A stretch of 35,188 nt of DNA from Aquificota bacterium. GTDB taxonomy: Bacteria; Aquificota; Aquificia; Desulfurobacteriales; DQVG01. This document shows positions 8,958 to 17,334 of the stretch, one piece after another. Below the pieces are notes generated by a model, which searched no databases, had not been told where the DNA came from, and saw only the letters and a list, made by a program, of their open reading frames with translations. Where the stretch lies: NCBI GenBank assembly GCA_027002265.1, contig JAMOTM010000035.1:1-35188 (forward strand), written 5' to 3'. Each line of letters starts with the position of its first letter. The stretch's first letter is position 1. Both the position numbers and the translations under genes were made by a program.

Positions 8958-8973
8958 ATTAATTTAAATTAAT
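8958..8973. promoter_or_regulatory. 16-bp perfect palindrome in the sucC 5' leader (possible operator)
   Basis: ATTAATTTAAATTAAT reads the same on both strands. It lies about 7 bases upstream of the sucC ribosome-binding site and downstream of the candidate promoter, a position suited to a repressor site. It is pure A+T, so chance in this background is a real possibility. Confidence 0.3.
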
Positions 8974-9027
8974 TTGAAAATTATTTTAACAAAAAATTTA
9001 CAATTTTTTTACATTTTAAGTATATCT

Positions 9028-9055
9028 ATCCTAGGATTTTATAAAAATAACACAA
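9028..9055 (-). promoter_or_regulatory. Candidate promoter of the suc-kor operon
   Basis: On the minus strand TTGTGT, a 16-base spacer and TAGGAT lie about 90-115 bases upstream of sucC. The -10 is part of a 10-bp palindrome ATCCTAGGAT at 9028-9037. The spacer length matches the clearer promoters in the window, but the hexamers are imperfect. Confidence 0.4.
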
Positions 9056-9158
9056 GTGGAAGATGGTGAGTAAGATTAAGAATATCAGACTGGAAATTAA
9101 AAAAAAGTATAAATTAATAAAATTTGACTACATTAATTTTAAATTTTCACTTTATTTT

Positions 9159-9587
9159 TTAAAAATTATTTTGTTTCATTTTATTATTCTGAAAATCTCG
9201 AACTACATGTCGAGTATCCTGACCTTCTATATATTTTTCAAGAAGTTGAGCAATAAGAGTGTATATATCTTCTATATTTACCGAAGAATTGCTTTCAAAC
9301 ATTTCTAAAACAGTTTTTGCAATTTCAGGAAGATACTTTTTTAGTTTTTCTTTTTTTTCTAAAAGAGTATAAAAAAGATGAGTATTTATTTTTTCAAAAT
9401 GCTGGGAAATTTTTATTTGTCCTAAAGTTATCTCCATTTTTAAATGTTGATTAAAAATTTGACTAGATTGCCTTTCCTGTTGAGTTAAAGAAATATCAAT
9501 TTCTACTTTATACTTTTCACTGGCAAAAGCTATTTTAATATCTCTTTTTGAATCAAGTTCCTTAACTTCTAAGCAGGAAATTATCAT
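9159..9587 (-). CDS. Uncharacterised protein at the end of the flagellar operon
   Basis: 142 residues, not recognised. The N-terminal 60 residues look like alternating beta strands (MIISCLEVKEL, IKIAFASEKYKVEIDISL, LKMEITLGQIKIS). The rest looks helical and charged, including LLEKKEKLKKYLPEIAKTVLEMFE. There is no signal peptide, membrane segment or cysteine cluster. The start is well supported by AAAGGAGG six bases before the ATG. It follows fliP by 13 bases, where fliQ is usually found, and is almost certainly co-transcribed with fliL-fliN-fliO-fliP. A role in flagellar assembly or gene regulation is inferred only from this position. No clear terminator follows it. Confidence 0.7.
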   Translation of the reverse strand: MIISCLEVKELDSKRDIKIAFASEKYKVEIDISLTQQERQSSQIFNQHLKMEITLGQIKISQHFEKINTHLFYTLLEKKEKLKKYLPEIAKTVLEMFESNSSVNIEDIYTLIAQLLEKYIEGQDTRHVVRDFQNNKMKQNNF

Positions 9588-9600
9588 TTTATACCTCCTT

Positions 9601-10269
9601 TTATTTATAAGTTTCTATTAAAGCTCTAATTAAGTACTCTAAGCCGTTAGATAAAACTAAAAGAAGAATTTTAAAGGGTAGGGATATCATCATAGGAGGT
9701 ATCATCATCATACCCATAGCCATAAGAATGGTAGCAACAATAACATCAATAACAAAAAAAGGTAAATAAATTAAAAAAACAATTTCCAAAGCTGTTCTTA
9801 TTTCACTTATCATATAAGCTGGAATTAAAACAAGCATAGGCACAGTATCTGGAGTTACAGTTTTAAGTTTAATATTAGCTATACTTAGAAATAAAGCCAA
9901 ATCATCTTTTCTTGTATTTCTAAGCATAAATTTTTTTAAAGGTTTTATACTTCTTTTTATAAACTCTACATCGTCTATTTTTTTCTCAAGATAAGGAGTT
10001 AAAGCATTTTTTTCTATATCATCTATAACTGGTTTCATAGTAAATAAAGTTAAAAAAAGAGAAAGAGAAATTATTACCGGAGTTGGAGGAACCTGAGGGA
10101 CTCCCATGGCTTGTCTAAGAAGGGATAGGACAATAACTATTCGTGTAAAACACGTTGTAGCTATTAAAAAAAAAGGAATAAACGTAAGAAATGTTAGAAA
10201 AAAAACTATTTTTAAATTAATATCTATTTTTCCAAAAGAGTTATATATTGTACTTAAATCTATAGGCAT
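9601..10269 (-). CDS. fliP: Flagellar type III export apparatus protein FliP
   Basis: 222 residues. The family signature is plain: CFTRIVIVLSLLRQAMGVPQVPPTPVIISLSLFLTLF near residues 43-79, followed by C-terminal hydrophobic segments ending in AMGMMMIPPMMISLPFKILLLVLSNG. FliP forms, with FliQ and FliR, the export gate in the flagellar basal body. The N-terminus is short compared with enterobacterial FliP and has a hydrophobic segment but no clear cleavage site. It begins immediately after the fliO stop codon, whose last bases abut it. fliQ and fliR do not follow; an unrelated 142-residue gene does. Confidence 0.95.
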   Translation of the reverse strand: MPIDLSTIYNSFGKIDINLKIVFFLTFLTFIPFFLIATTCFTRIVIVLSLLRQAMGVPQVPPTPVIISLSLFLTLFTMKPVIDDIEKNALTPYLEKKIDDVEFIKRSIKPLKKFMLRNTRKDDLALFLSIANIKLKTVTPDTVPMLVLIPAYMISEIRTALEIVFLIYLPFFVIDVIVATILMAMGMMMIPPMMISLPFKILLLVLSNGLEYLIRALIETYK

Positions 10270-10548
10270 TTAATTTTTTTCTCCATTATCCTTTTCAATT
10301 TTTTCTTTTTTTATTATATTAATTACATTTGCATTGAAAAGAATATAATATCTTTCTTTTTCTATCTTTAAAATTATAAGTTTTAAATCTTTATCAAAAT
10401 AAAAAATATTTTCCAGAAATATAGATCTTTTTTTTAATCTAAGGTGTTGAGATAAATTTAATGGTAAGTTTAATAAATTATCTTTAAAAAAAAGAAAAAA
10501 AAATAATATGAAAATAGATAATATGGAAAGAAGATATAAATTTTCCAT
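10270..10548 (-). CDS. fliO: Flagellar biosynthesis protein FliO-like
   Basis: 92 residues: one N-terminal membrane segment (YLLSILSIFILFFFLFF, residues 5-21) and a short basic cytoplasmic tail. FliO sequences are poorly conserved, and recognition rests on this layout and on position: it starts one base after the fliN stop and ends directly at fliP, the usual fliN-fliO-fliP order. The tail contains RSIFLENIFYFDKDLKLIILKIEKERYYILF, similar in pattern to the small beta domain of FliO. FliO assists assembly of the FliP-FliR export gate. Confidence 0.7.
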   Translation of the reverse strand: MENLYLLSILSIFILFFFLFFKDNLLNLPLNLSQHLRLKKRSIFLENIFYFDKDLKLIILKIEKERYYILFNANVINIIKKEKIEKDNGEKN

Positions 10549-10549
10549 A

Positions 10550-11023
10550 CTAATCTTTTCCAGGAATGTCTTTTAAAAATCTTTCTACTCGTATGTCTAT
10601 AAGTCGAACTCCAAAATTATCATTTATATTTACAAGTTCTCCTACTCCAAAAACTATATTTTTTAAAAATACTGGAACATAATCATCTAGTTTTCTATTA
10701 AAAGTTATAATTTCTCCAGGTTTTAAATTATAAATTTCTTCAAAGCGCATTTTTTTTCTATCTAACTCTACAAAAAATCTAAGTTTTACATCTTTTAAAA
10801 AAGAAAGTTCCTTTTCTAAATCTTCAATTTCCTTCCAGGTTAAGTTGTCTTCATCTATTTTTACTCTTTGATAGCTAGGCTGATCTTCTCCTTCTCCAGC
10901 CCCATCTTGAAGAATATTTTTAGATAAATTATTTTCCATTTTTTGCTTTTGTTCTATATTTTCCTTATTTTCACTTTTATTCTTATTATTTTCACTATTT
11001 TCCATATATGGCAAAACACCCAT
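10550..11023 (-). CDS. fliN: Flagellar motor switch protein FliN
   Basis: 157 residues. The C-terminal about 80 residues form the SpoA (surface presentation of antigens) domain of FliN: LRFFVELDRKKMRFEEIYNL, then LKPGEIITFNRKLDDYVPVFLKNI, then GVGELVNINDNFGVRLIDI. The N-terminal 55 residues are low-complexity, rich in Glu, Asn, Lys and Gln, and likely disordered. The chosen start has AGAGGG upstream; a second Met six codons later is possible. FliN is a C-ring component of the motor switch. It directly follows fliL; fliM, normally between fliL and fliN, is absent here. Confidence 0.88.
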   Translation of the reverse strand: MGVLPYMENSENNKNKSENKENIEQKQKMENNLSKNILQDGAGEGEDQPSYQRVKIDEDNLTWKEIEDLEKELSFLKDVKLRFFVELDRKKMRFEEIYNLKPGEIITFNRKLDDYVPVFLKNIVFGVGELVNINDNFGVRLIDIRVERFLKDIPGKD

Positions 11024-11063
11024 TTTTTCCCTCTAATTTAAGAAATATATTAAATAAGCTCTA

Positions 11064-11597
11064 CTAAGAGGATTGAATAATAAATTCAGTAAAGTATACA
11101 TTTCTAACTCCACCAGCAGGTAAAATTGCATTTACTCTTTTTAAAATTTCCTCTTTTAATTTTTCTTGACCTTCTGGGGTTTTAATTTCTGAAGATGTTT
11201 TAGAGCTTATTAAAGAAATAATAGCATCTTTTATTTCAGGTAATCTTTGTTCCACTTGTTGTTGAACTTTTTGGTTATCAAGTTCCAAAGTTATACTTAC
11301 TTTTAAAAATGTTGCCGCATCTTGATCTGCTAGATTAACAATTAAAGATCCTAAATTATACATAATGCCCGGCTTTTCTGCTTTTTTAATTTCCTCTTCT
11401 ATTTTTTTAAGCTCTTCCTTCTTTGCTTTTTCTACAGGATTTTCTTTTTTTGCAAAAAAAGTTTTATAGGCAAAAAGTCCGCCTACACCTAAGAGAATAA
11501 AAAGAGCTCCTAAAATAATAAAAAGTTTTCCTTTACCTTTAGCTTGCTCTTCTTTTTTCTCTTGGTTTTCTTGACCTTCTTTTTTTTCTTCAGCCAT
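11064..11597 (-). CDS. fliL: Flagellar basal body-associated protein FliL
   Basis: 178 residues from the chosen ATG, MAEEKKEGQ, which has AGGAAG five bases upstream; the reading frame stays open for six more codons upstream but without a better site. Domain order: a charged low-complexity cytoplasmic N-terminus (residues 1-22), one membrane helix (KLFIILGALFILLGVGGLFAY) and a periplasmic FliL domain with YNLGSLIVNLADQDAATFLKVSITLEL and a C-terminal VRNVYFTEFIIQSS. FliL stabilises the stator near MotB. A TATAAT-like -10 at 11640-11645, just after the flgE terminator, may start a separate fliL-fliN-fliO-fliP transcript. Confidence 0.9.
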   Translation of the reverse strand: MAEEKKEGQENQEKKEEQAKGKGKLFIILGALFILLGVGGLFAYKTFFAKKENPVEKAKKEELKKIEEEIKKAEKPGIMYNLGSLIVNLADQDAATFLKVSITLELDNQKVQQQVEQRLPEIKDAIISLISSKTSSEIKTPEGQEKLKEEILKRVNAILPAGGVRNVYFTEFIIQSS

Positions 11598-11699
11598 ACT
11601 TCTTCCTCGACAGTTCAAATTTTAAATAAAAAGAAAAATATTATAATAGATACACTATTTAAAATTTCGATAATATCAAAAAATTTTTTTAATTAAGAA

Positions 11700-11717
11700 A
11701 GGCCCCAAAAAGGGCCT
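11700..11717 (-). terminator. Intrinsic terminator of flgD-flgE
   Basis: A 6-bp perfect stem AGGCCC/GGGCCT with a six-base loop lies 20 bases after the flgE stop. On the minus strand it is followed by TTCTTAATTAAAAAAATTTT. It separates flgDE from the fliL group. Confidence 0.75.
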
Positions 11718-11736
11718 AGAAATTAACTTTTTTTAA

Positions 11737-13518
11737 TTATCTTTTGAGATTAATAAGCTCTAAAAGAACTTGATCTGAGGTAGAAATAACTCTTGCATTT
11801 GCCTGATAAGCTCTTTGAGCAACCATTAAGTTTATAAATTCTTGAGCTAAATCTACATTAGATGCTTCAAGCATTTGAGAACGAATTTTTGAAATAACTC
11901 CTCCTGGAACAATAACTGGAGTATAGGTTGGAGAAGAAGGTATATATAAAGTAGAACCTACTCTTCTAAGCATTTCGGTATCTTTAAACATAGCAAGTGC
12001 GATTCTAGCTATAGGAATAGTTAAACCATTTGTATAACTTCCACGAATAGAACCATCTTCCCCAACCGAAATATTCATTAAATCTCCTTTAGCGTTTCCA
12101 TCTTGATACCCAAAAAACATATAAGAAGATGCTAGTTGAGTTATTTTTGAAAAATCGAAATCAAATTGCATTTTTTCAGCACCAGTTTTTGGATCAAAAG
12201 GATTCATCCAATCTTTATCCAAAGATACTGTTCTTGTATTTTCTATATTAGAGCTTTTAAGCATTTTTCCATTACTATCTCTAAAAGTTAAAAGTTTAAA
12301 GTCTACACGTGTATTTGAAGAAACAAGCTCGGTTTTTGTAAATGTAATAATACCTTTAGCATAATCTATTTCTCCTACCGGCGCAGTTTTATCTAAAATC
12401 CAATTTGATGAATCTACAAGTTTATAAATATTTCCATGCCCATCATCTACAAATTTTTGATCTTTTATAGTTACAACTACGTGCCCTGGATCTAAAATAT
12501 ATCTAGAATCATTTGAATTATCTAAATTAAAATCTATTTTATTATTATTCGAGTCAAATTGAACATTTATTGTATTTGTATCGGTTATAAGTTCATATCC
12601 GCTGCCATCAGAAAACTTATAATATTTTAAGTTGGAAATAGAATTAGAAGTTTGGTCTACAGATAGAATATTTTTACTTGGAGAATCTTTATCTTTAAAT
12701 ACCACCGGTGCAGTATAATCTATATCCTCTAGTCTACCTTCATTATCAAAATATAAAATTAGCCCAGAAGAAAAACCTAAACTATCTTGATTGGGAACTT
12801 TAAATTCCAAAGTTTTCCCATCTATCATTAAATATGTATACCATGTATTTTGAGCAATATGCTCAAAATAAAACTCTAAAAGATGAGGATTTCCTAAAGA
12901 ATCATATACTGTTAAACTTTCAACTCTTGAATAGGCATTATTATCAGCTGGATTAAACTTTATGATTTCGTGTGTAGAATTATCTACCATAACTGGAGAA
13001 GATGCATCTAAATTGGAAGGTTCATTTAACTTTACTTTTGTAGTTGTATTTGGGTTCATAGAAAGAGGAATATTAATAGGTTTCATAGCTCCTATCATAT
13101 TTCCATTTTTATCTAATTTCCAACCTAGAACCTTTAAACCTTGCTGATTGATTAAATTTCCTTCTGGATCCAATCTAAATTCTCCATTTCTTGAGTAATA
13201 AGTTGTTTGTCCATCAGTTAAAATAAAAAGACCTTTTCCATCTATTGCTAAATCAGTAGATTTTCCAGTTTGCATAAATATTCCTTGAGTAAAATTTTTC
13301 ACTGTAGAAGATAAAACTTCTCCACCACCTATTTCAAAATTTACTGGGGTTCCGCCAGCTGTAAAAGATGTTATAGCTGATTGCAAAATATCTTCAAAAA
13401 TAGGAACTTCTGCTTTAAAACCTACGGTATTTACATTTGCAATATTATCTGAAATTATATTTAAGTATTTATTATTAGATGTAAGACCTGTATAGCCCAC
13501 ATAAAAAGAACCTATCAT
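11737..13518 (-). CDS. flgE: Flagellar hook protein FlgE
   Basis: 593 residues, at the long end for hook proteins. The N-terminus carries the rod/hook motif NNKYLNIISDNIANVNTVGFKAE, followed by the FlgE-type core: FTQGIFMQTGKSTDLAIDGKG, then TYYSRNGEFRLDPEGNLINQQG. The C-terminus has the coiled-coil partner segment ASNVDLAQEFINLMVAQRAYQANARVIS. The middle, residues about 190-440, is variable, as expected for surface-exposed hook domains. It follows flgD by 14 bases with a GGAGG site before the ATG, matching the need for FlgD as hook cap. A terminator follows. Confidence 0.96.
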   Translation of the reverse strand: MIGSFYVGYTGLTSNNKYLNIISDNIANVNTVGFKAEVPIFEDILQSAITSFTAGGTPVNFEIGGGEVLSSTVKNFTQGIFMQTGKSTDLAIDGKGLFILTDGQTTYYSRNGEFRLDPEGNLINQQGLKVLGWKLDKNGNMIGAMKPINIPLSMNPNTTTKVKLNEPSNLDASSPVMVDNSTHEIIKFNPADNNAYSRVESLTVYDSLGNPHLLEFYFEHIAQNTWYTYLMIDGKTLEFKVPNQDSLGFSSGLILYFDNEGRLEDIDYTAPVVFKDKDSPSKNILSVDQTSNSISNLKYYKFSDGSGYELITDTNTINVQFDSNNNKIDFNLDNSNDSRYILDPGHVVVTIKDQKFVDDGHGNIYKLVDSSNWILDKTAPVGEIDYAKGIITFTKTELVSSNTRVDFKLLTFRDSNGKMLKSSNIENTRTVSLDKDWMNPFDPKTGAEKMQFDFDFSKITQLASSYMFFGYQDGNAKGDLMNISVGEDGSIRGSYTNGLTIPIARIALAMFKDTEMLRRVGSTLYIPSSPTYTPVIVPGGVISKIRSQMLEASNVDLAQEFINLMVAQRAYQANARVISTSDQVLLELINLKR

Positions 13519-13532
13519 TTTTATTCCTCCAA

Positions 13533-14222
13533 CTAGGTTTCAATAGAAATAATATCATCTATAGTTATTGGTTCATTATTTACATAAATTTCAATATTAC
13601 CCTCTTCTTGATCTATATGAACTTTTTCTACAGTTCCATAGGAAATTAGAGCGATCTTGGAAGGATCTGTAACTATTTGCTTATTTTCATCTATGCCACT
13701 ATAGTTTACATATAAAACTTGACCTTCAGAAACCTTAGAAAGAGGAATTTTAAATTCATTTTCCCCATAGTTTACATTATCAAAAGTTCCGCTATATACA
13801 ATATTTCCATTAGAATCTGTAATTTGAAGATTAATTTTTTGAAGATAGGTATTTACTTTAAAATCTAAATCTACATAAGGACCATTACTATCTTTTTGAA
13901 CTTTTACATTATGTCCTACATACTCCACTTTCTTTCCTATGAAACTAGCGGCATTTAAAAAGTTAGTATATTTATAATAATTCATTAAACTTTGAACACT
14001 TTTATCAAATTTAACAAAAGTTTCCATTTGCTGAAGATTTACTAAATTGGTAATAAATTGATTAATATCTGTAGTATCTAAAGGGTCTTGGTATGTAAGC
14101 TGAGTTAAAAGAATTTTCATAAAATCTTCGTTGGAAAGTTTGCTTCTATCTATAATTCCATTTACAACTTTAGTTTCATCTTTATTATTAATCATTAAAT
14201 TTGAAATAGAGCTTATGTCCAT
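13533..14222 (-). CDS. flgD: Flagellar hook assembly (hook cap) protein FlgD
   Basis: 229 residues. The N-terminal signature is LSNEDFMKILLTQLTYQDPLDTTDINQFITNLVNLQQMETF, typical of FlgD. The rest fits the Tudor-like and Ig-like domains, with INLQITDSNGNIVYSGTF as the FlgD Ig segment. FlgD caps the growing hook and directs FlgE polymerisation. It heads the flgD-flgE transcript and is divergent from mfd across 112 bases. An extended -10 (TGATATAAT) is seen 34-42 bases upstream on its strand. Confidence 0.93.
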   Translation of the reverse strand: MDISSISNLMINNKDETKVVNGIIDRSKLSNEDFMKILLTQLTYQDPLDTTDINQFITNLVNLQQMETFVKFDKSVQSLMNYYKYTNFLNAASFIGKKVEYVGHNVKVQKDSNGPYVDLDFKVNTYLQKINLQITDSNGNIVYSGTFDNVNYGENEFKIPLSKVSEGQVLYVNYSGIDENKQIVTDPSKIALISYGTVEKVHIDQEEGNIEIYVNNEPITIDDIISIET

Positions 14223-14255
14223 ACCTTCATCCTCTTTATTTAGGGGTTTGTTTCA

Positions 14256-14264
14256 ATTATATCA
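14256..14264 (-). promoter_or_regulatory. Extended -10 promoter element upstream of flgD
   Basis: TGATATAAT on the minus strand, with a weak -35 (CTTATA) 17 bases further upstream. The inferred transcription start lies about 27 bases before the flgD ATG. Confidence 0.5.
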
Positions 14265-14334
14265 AATCTTTTTATCTTTATAAGAAGATTATAATTTTAT
14301 GTAGACAAAAAATGTATGCCAGGAGCATATTTTC

Positions 14335-17322
14335 ATGGAAAATGTTTTTGAAAGAAAAGTAAAGATTTTAAAAGGTAAGTTAAAAGAAAAAAGTAAAGTA
14401 AATATATATTCTCTGCCAGGCTCAAGTAAGGTTCTTTTAGGAAAATATTTCAAGGGACCTATTTTATTTTTATTAGACGATATTAAAAAAGCTAGTATTT
14501 TAAAGGAAGAAGGGGAAAATATTTTAAAAGCATTAAATATAGATAAAAAAGTTGTTTTTTTAAATCCCGAAAAAGATTATGAAAAGCTCTCAGCTTTAAA
14601 TGAAATTTTAGAAACACCTTTAGAAAAGTTGATTTTAATAACAACTCCTGAAGCTCTTTTAGAAGAATACATAGATGTTCTTAATTTACCTTCTTTAGAG
14701 TTAGAGAAAGGTAAAGAGTATGATTATGAAGATATAAAAAGAAAGCTTGTAGAGCTTGGATATAAATATGTAAAAGAAGATGCAGAGGAAGGGGAATTTT
14801 CCATTCTTGGAGACAGCATAGTTTTATATACTCCAGATGGTAAAAAAATTCTTTTATCATTTTTTGATAAGGAGCTTGAAACTATAAAACTTGATGAAAA
14901 AGAAATAGATAAAATTAAAATTTTTCCAAACTATCTTCGTCTTTTAAAGGAAAAAGAAAAAATATCTTTATTTGATATGCTGGATAATCCTTTAATTGTT
15001 GTTATAGAACCCTTAAAAGTTTTAAAGAAAATTCCTACTTTAAATTATCATATAGGTATATATGAACATAAAATAGAAAATGCTTTAGAATTTCCAGTTA
15101 AGCTTGGTCCTAAAATAGACAATTTTTCTCTTTTAGATTTAGAGAAATATAAAAATTATAAGATTTTTATAAGATACATTAATGAAAAAACTTATGAAAA
15201 ATTAAAAGATACTTTTCCAAAAAATACTATTTTCTCTTATGGCTTATCTTTAGGATCATTTATAGACGAAAGTCATAAAATCTTATTTTTATGTGAAGAT
15301 ACTTACAAGGATATTTTAAAAGAGAAAAAAAGTATTTCGGATTTAGAGATAGGAGATTACATTGTTCACAAAGATTTTGGAATTGGTATTTATAAAGGGG
15401 TAGTAAATAAAGAAATTGGTGGAAAAAATTTAGACTTTATCTTAATTGAATATGCTCAAGGTGATAAGCTTTATGTTCCATTTTTCCAGGTAGATAAACT
15501 TTATCCTTACACTGGTTTTCAAGCTCCAAAAATAGATAGACTTGGCTCTTCCTCTTGGCAAAATTTAAAGCGCCAAGTTACAGCTTCTTTAATAGAGTTT
15601 GCAAAAAAACTTTCTGAAAGTTATAAAAAAAGAAAAAGCGTTTTAGGATACTCTTTTAAATTGAGTAAAGATGAAGAAAAAATTTTAAAAGAGTTTGAAA
15701 AAAAGTTCCCTTATGAGGAAACTCCTGATCAAAAAAAAGCTATTTTGGAAGTATATAAGGATATGGATGAAAGTTATCCCATGAATCGTCTTTTGGTAGG
15801 GGATGTAGGATTTGGAAAAACCGAAGTTGCTATGAGAGCTGCTATGAAAGCGGTTTTAAAGGGTAAACAGGTTGCTATTATTGCTCCAACTACGGTTTTA
15901 GCCGAGCAGCATTATAGAAACTTTAAAGAACGTTTTAAAGATTTTCCAGTAAAAATAGAGCTTCTTTCTCGTTTCGTTCCCAGAAAAAAACAAAAGGAAA
16001 TTTTAGAAAAATTAAAAAATGGAAAAGTAGACATAATCATAGGAACTCATCGTCTTTTGCAAGATGATATTAAATTTAAAGATTTAGGTCTTTTAATAAT
16101 AGATGAGGAACACAAGTTTGGGGTGGCTGCCAAGGAAAAGCTAGCCTCTTTATATCCTCATATAGACATTTTATATATGAGTGCAACTCCTATTCCAAGA
16201 ACACTTTATATGGGACTTTCTGGATTTAGGGATATTTCTATTATAGAAACTCCGCCTAAAGGTAGACGGGGTGTAAAAACCTATGTATATAGATTTTCCG
16301 AAGATAAATTTTTAAAAGCAATAGAAAAAGAACTTAAAAGAGGTGGGCAAGTATTTATTGTATGCAATGATATAGATGTTTTACCGAAAATAAAAAAATT
16401 TTTAGAAGAACATTTTAAAGACAAAAAAATTGAAGTTTTACATGGTCAAATGAAAGCTTCCCAAATAGAGAAAATCATGCATGAATTTTTAGAAAAGAAA
16501 ATAGATATTTTAGTTTCTACAGTTATTATAGAAAGTGGGATTGATATTCCAAGTGCAAATACTCTAATTGTTTTAGATGCTCATAAAATGGGACTTTCTC
16601 AACTTTATCAGCTTAGAGGTAGAGTTGGAAGGGGGGATAAAAAAGGTTATGTGTATTTATTTATTCCTAAAAAAGAAAAGTTAAATTCTGAAAGCTTACA
16701 AAGACTTGAAGCTATAAAGGAAATGCCCGAACTTGGTGGTGGTTTAAAGCTTGCTTTAAAAGATTTAGAAATTAGAGGAGCTGGAACAGTCTTAGGTCCA
16801 AAGCAAAGTGGATTTATAAATAAACTTGGTTTGGATTTTTATATGGAGCTTTTTAGGGAAGTTCTAAACGAAGAAGAAGAAAAAGATGTAAATATAAATA
16901 TTCAAGCTGAAGCCTATATTCCAGAAAATTATATTTCTGATACTCAAGAAAGAATAGAAATTTATAGTGCTATATCCAAAGCAAAGGATGAAAAAAGTTT
17001 AAAAGAAATTCTAAATGAAATAGAAAAAAGCTATGGAAAACTTCCCGATCCAGTTATAAATACATTTAAAATTTTAGAAATAAAAAATTTAGCTAAAAAA
17101 CTTAAGATAAAAGATATAACCTTAACTCCAAATAAAACTCTTATAATTACTCCTTATAAAGATACAAATATAAACTCAGAGTATCTTGTAAAACTAGCTA
17201 AAGAAGGAGAAGTTCAAATTACTCCAGATGGAAAAATTTATAAAAAGAACATAAAAAGTTTAGAAGATATTACTTTATTTTTAAAAAAACTTTTAAAAAA
17301 TTCTTTGGAAAATATAAACTAA
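14335..17322 (+). CDS. mfd: Transcription-repair coupling factor Mfd
   Basis: 995 residues, about 150 shorter than E. coli Mfd, with the reduction in the N-terminal UvrB-like part. The RNA-polymerase-interacting (CarD-like) domain runs near residues 335-395: IGDYIVHKDFGIGIYKGVV and YVPFFQVDKLYPYTG. The translocase motor follows: Walker A GDVGFGKTEVAMRAA near 489-503, the DEEH box IIDEEHKFGV near 590, SATPIPRTLYMGLSG, and motif VI QLYQLRGRVGRGDKKGYVYLF. The C-terminal TRCF domain contains QAEAYIPENYISDTQERIEIY. Mfd removes stalled RNA polymerase and recruits UvrA. The ATG has AGGAG nine bases upstream. It leads an mfd-argC-lolC/E run. Confidence 0.97.
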   Translation: MENVFERKVKILKGKLKEKSKVNIYSLPGSSKVLLGKYFKGPILFLLDDIKKASILKEEGENILKALNIDKKVVFLNPEKDYEKLSALNEILETPLEKLILITTPEALLEEYIDVLNLPSLELEKGKEYDYEDIKRKLVELGYKYVKEDAEEGEFSILGDSIVLYTPDGKKILLSFFDKELETIKLDEKEIDKIKIFPNYLRLLKEKEKISLFDMLDNPLIVVIEPLKVLKKIPTLNYHIGIYEHKIENALEFPVKLGPKIDNFSLLDLEKYKNYKIFIRYINEKTYEKLKDTFPKNTIFSYGLSLGSFIDESHKILFLCEDTYKDILKEKKSISDLEIGDYIVHKDFGIGIYKGVVNKEIGGKNLDFILIEYAQGDKLYVPFFQVDKLYPYTGFQAPKIDRLGSSSWQNLKRQVTASLIEFAKKLSESYKKRKSVLGYSFKLSKDEEKILKEFEKKFPYEETPDQKKAILEVYKDMDESYPMNRLLVGDVGFGKTEVAMRAAMKAVLKGKQVAIIAPTTVLAEQHYRNFKERFKDFPVKIELLSRFVPRKKQKEILEKLKNGKVDIIIGTHRLLQDDIKFKDLGLLIIDEEHKFGVAAKEKLASLYPHIDILYMSATPIPRTLYMGLSGFRDISIIETPPKGRRGVKTYVYRFSEDKFLKAIEKELKRGGQVFIVCNDIDVLPKIKKFLEEHFKDKKIEVLHGQMKASQIEKIMHEFLEKKIDILVSTVIIESGIDIPSANTLIVLDAHKMGLSQLYQLRGRVGRGDKKGYVYLFIPKKEKLNSESLQRLEAIKEMPELGGGLKLALKDLEIRGAGTVLGPKQSGFINKLGLDFYMELFREVLNEEEEKDVNINIQAEAYIPENYISDTQERIEIYSAISKAKDEKSLKEILNEIEKSYGKLPDPVINTFKILEIKNLAKKLKIKDITLTPNKTLIITPYKDTNINSEYLVKLAKEGEVQITPDGKIYKKNIKSLEDITLFLKKLLKNSLENIN

Positions 17323-17334
17323 TTGGAGGGCAAA

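Noticed and set aside
9063-9308. 81-codon frame on the plus strand
   Set aside because: It runs antisense into the 142-residue flagellar-operon gene, which has the better start and context; its Phe/Ile-rich product is typical of A+T-rich noise.
14308-14324. Possible sigma-54 promoter upstream of flgD (TGGCAT on the minus strand)
   Set aside because: The -12 element lacks the essential GC at the right spacing; an extended -10 is closer to the gene.
17323-17334. TTG start for argC giving four extra residues
   Set aside because: It would put the GGAGG ribosome-binding site inside the gene; the GTG at 17335 begins the expected MKVGILGASG.
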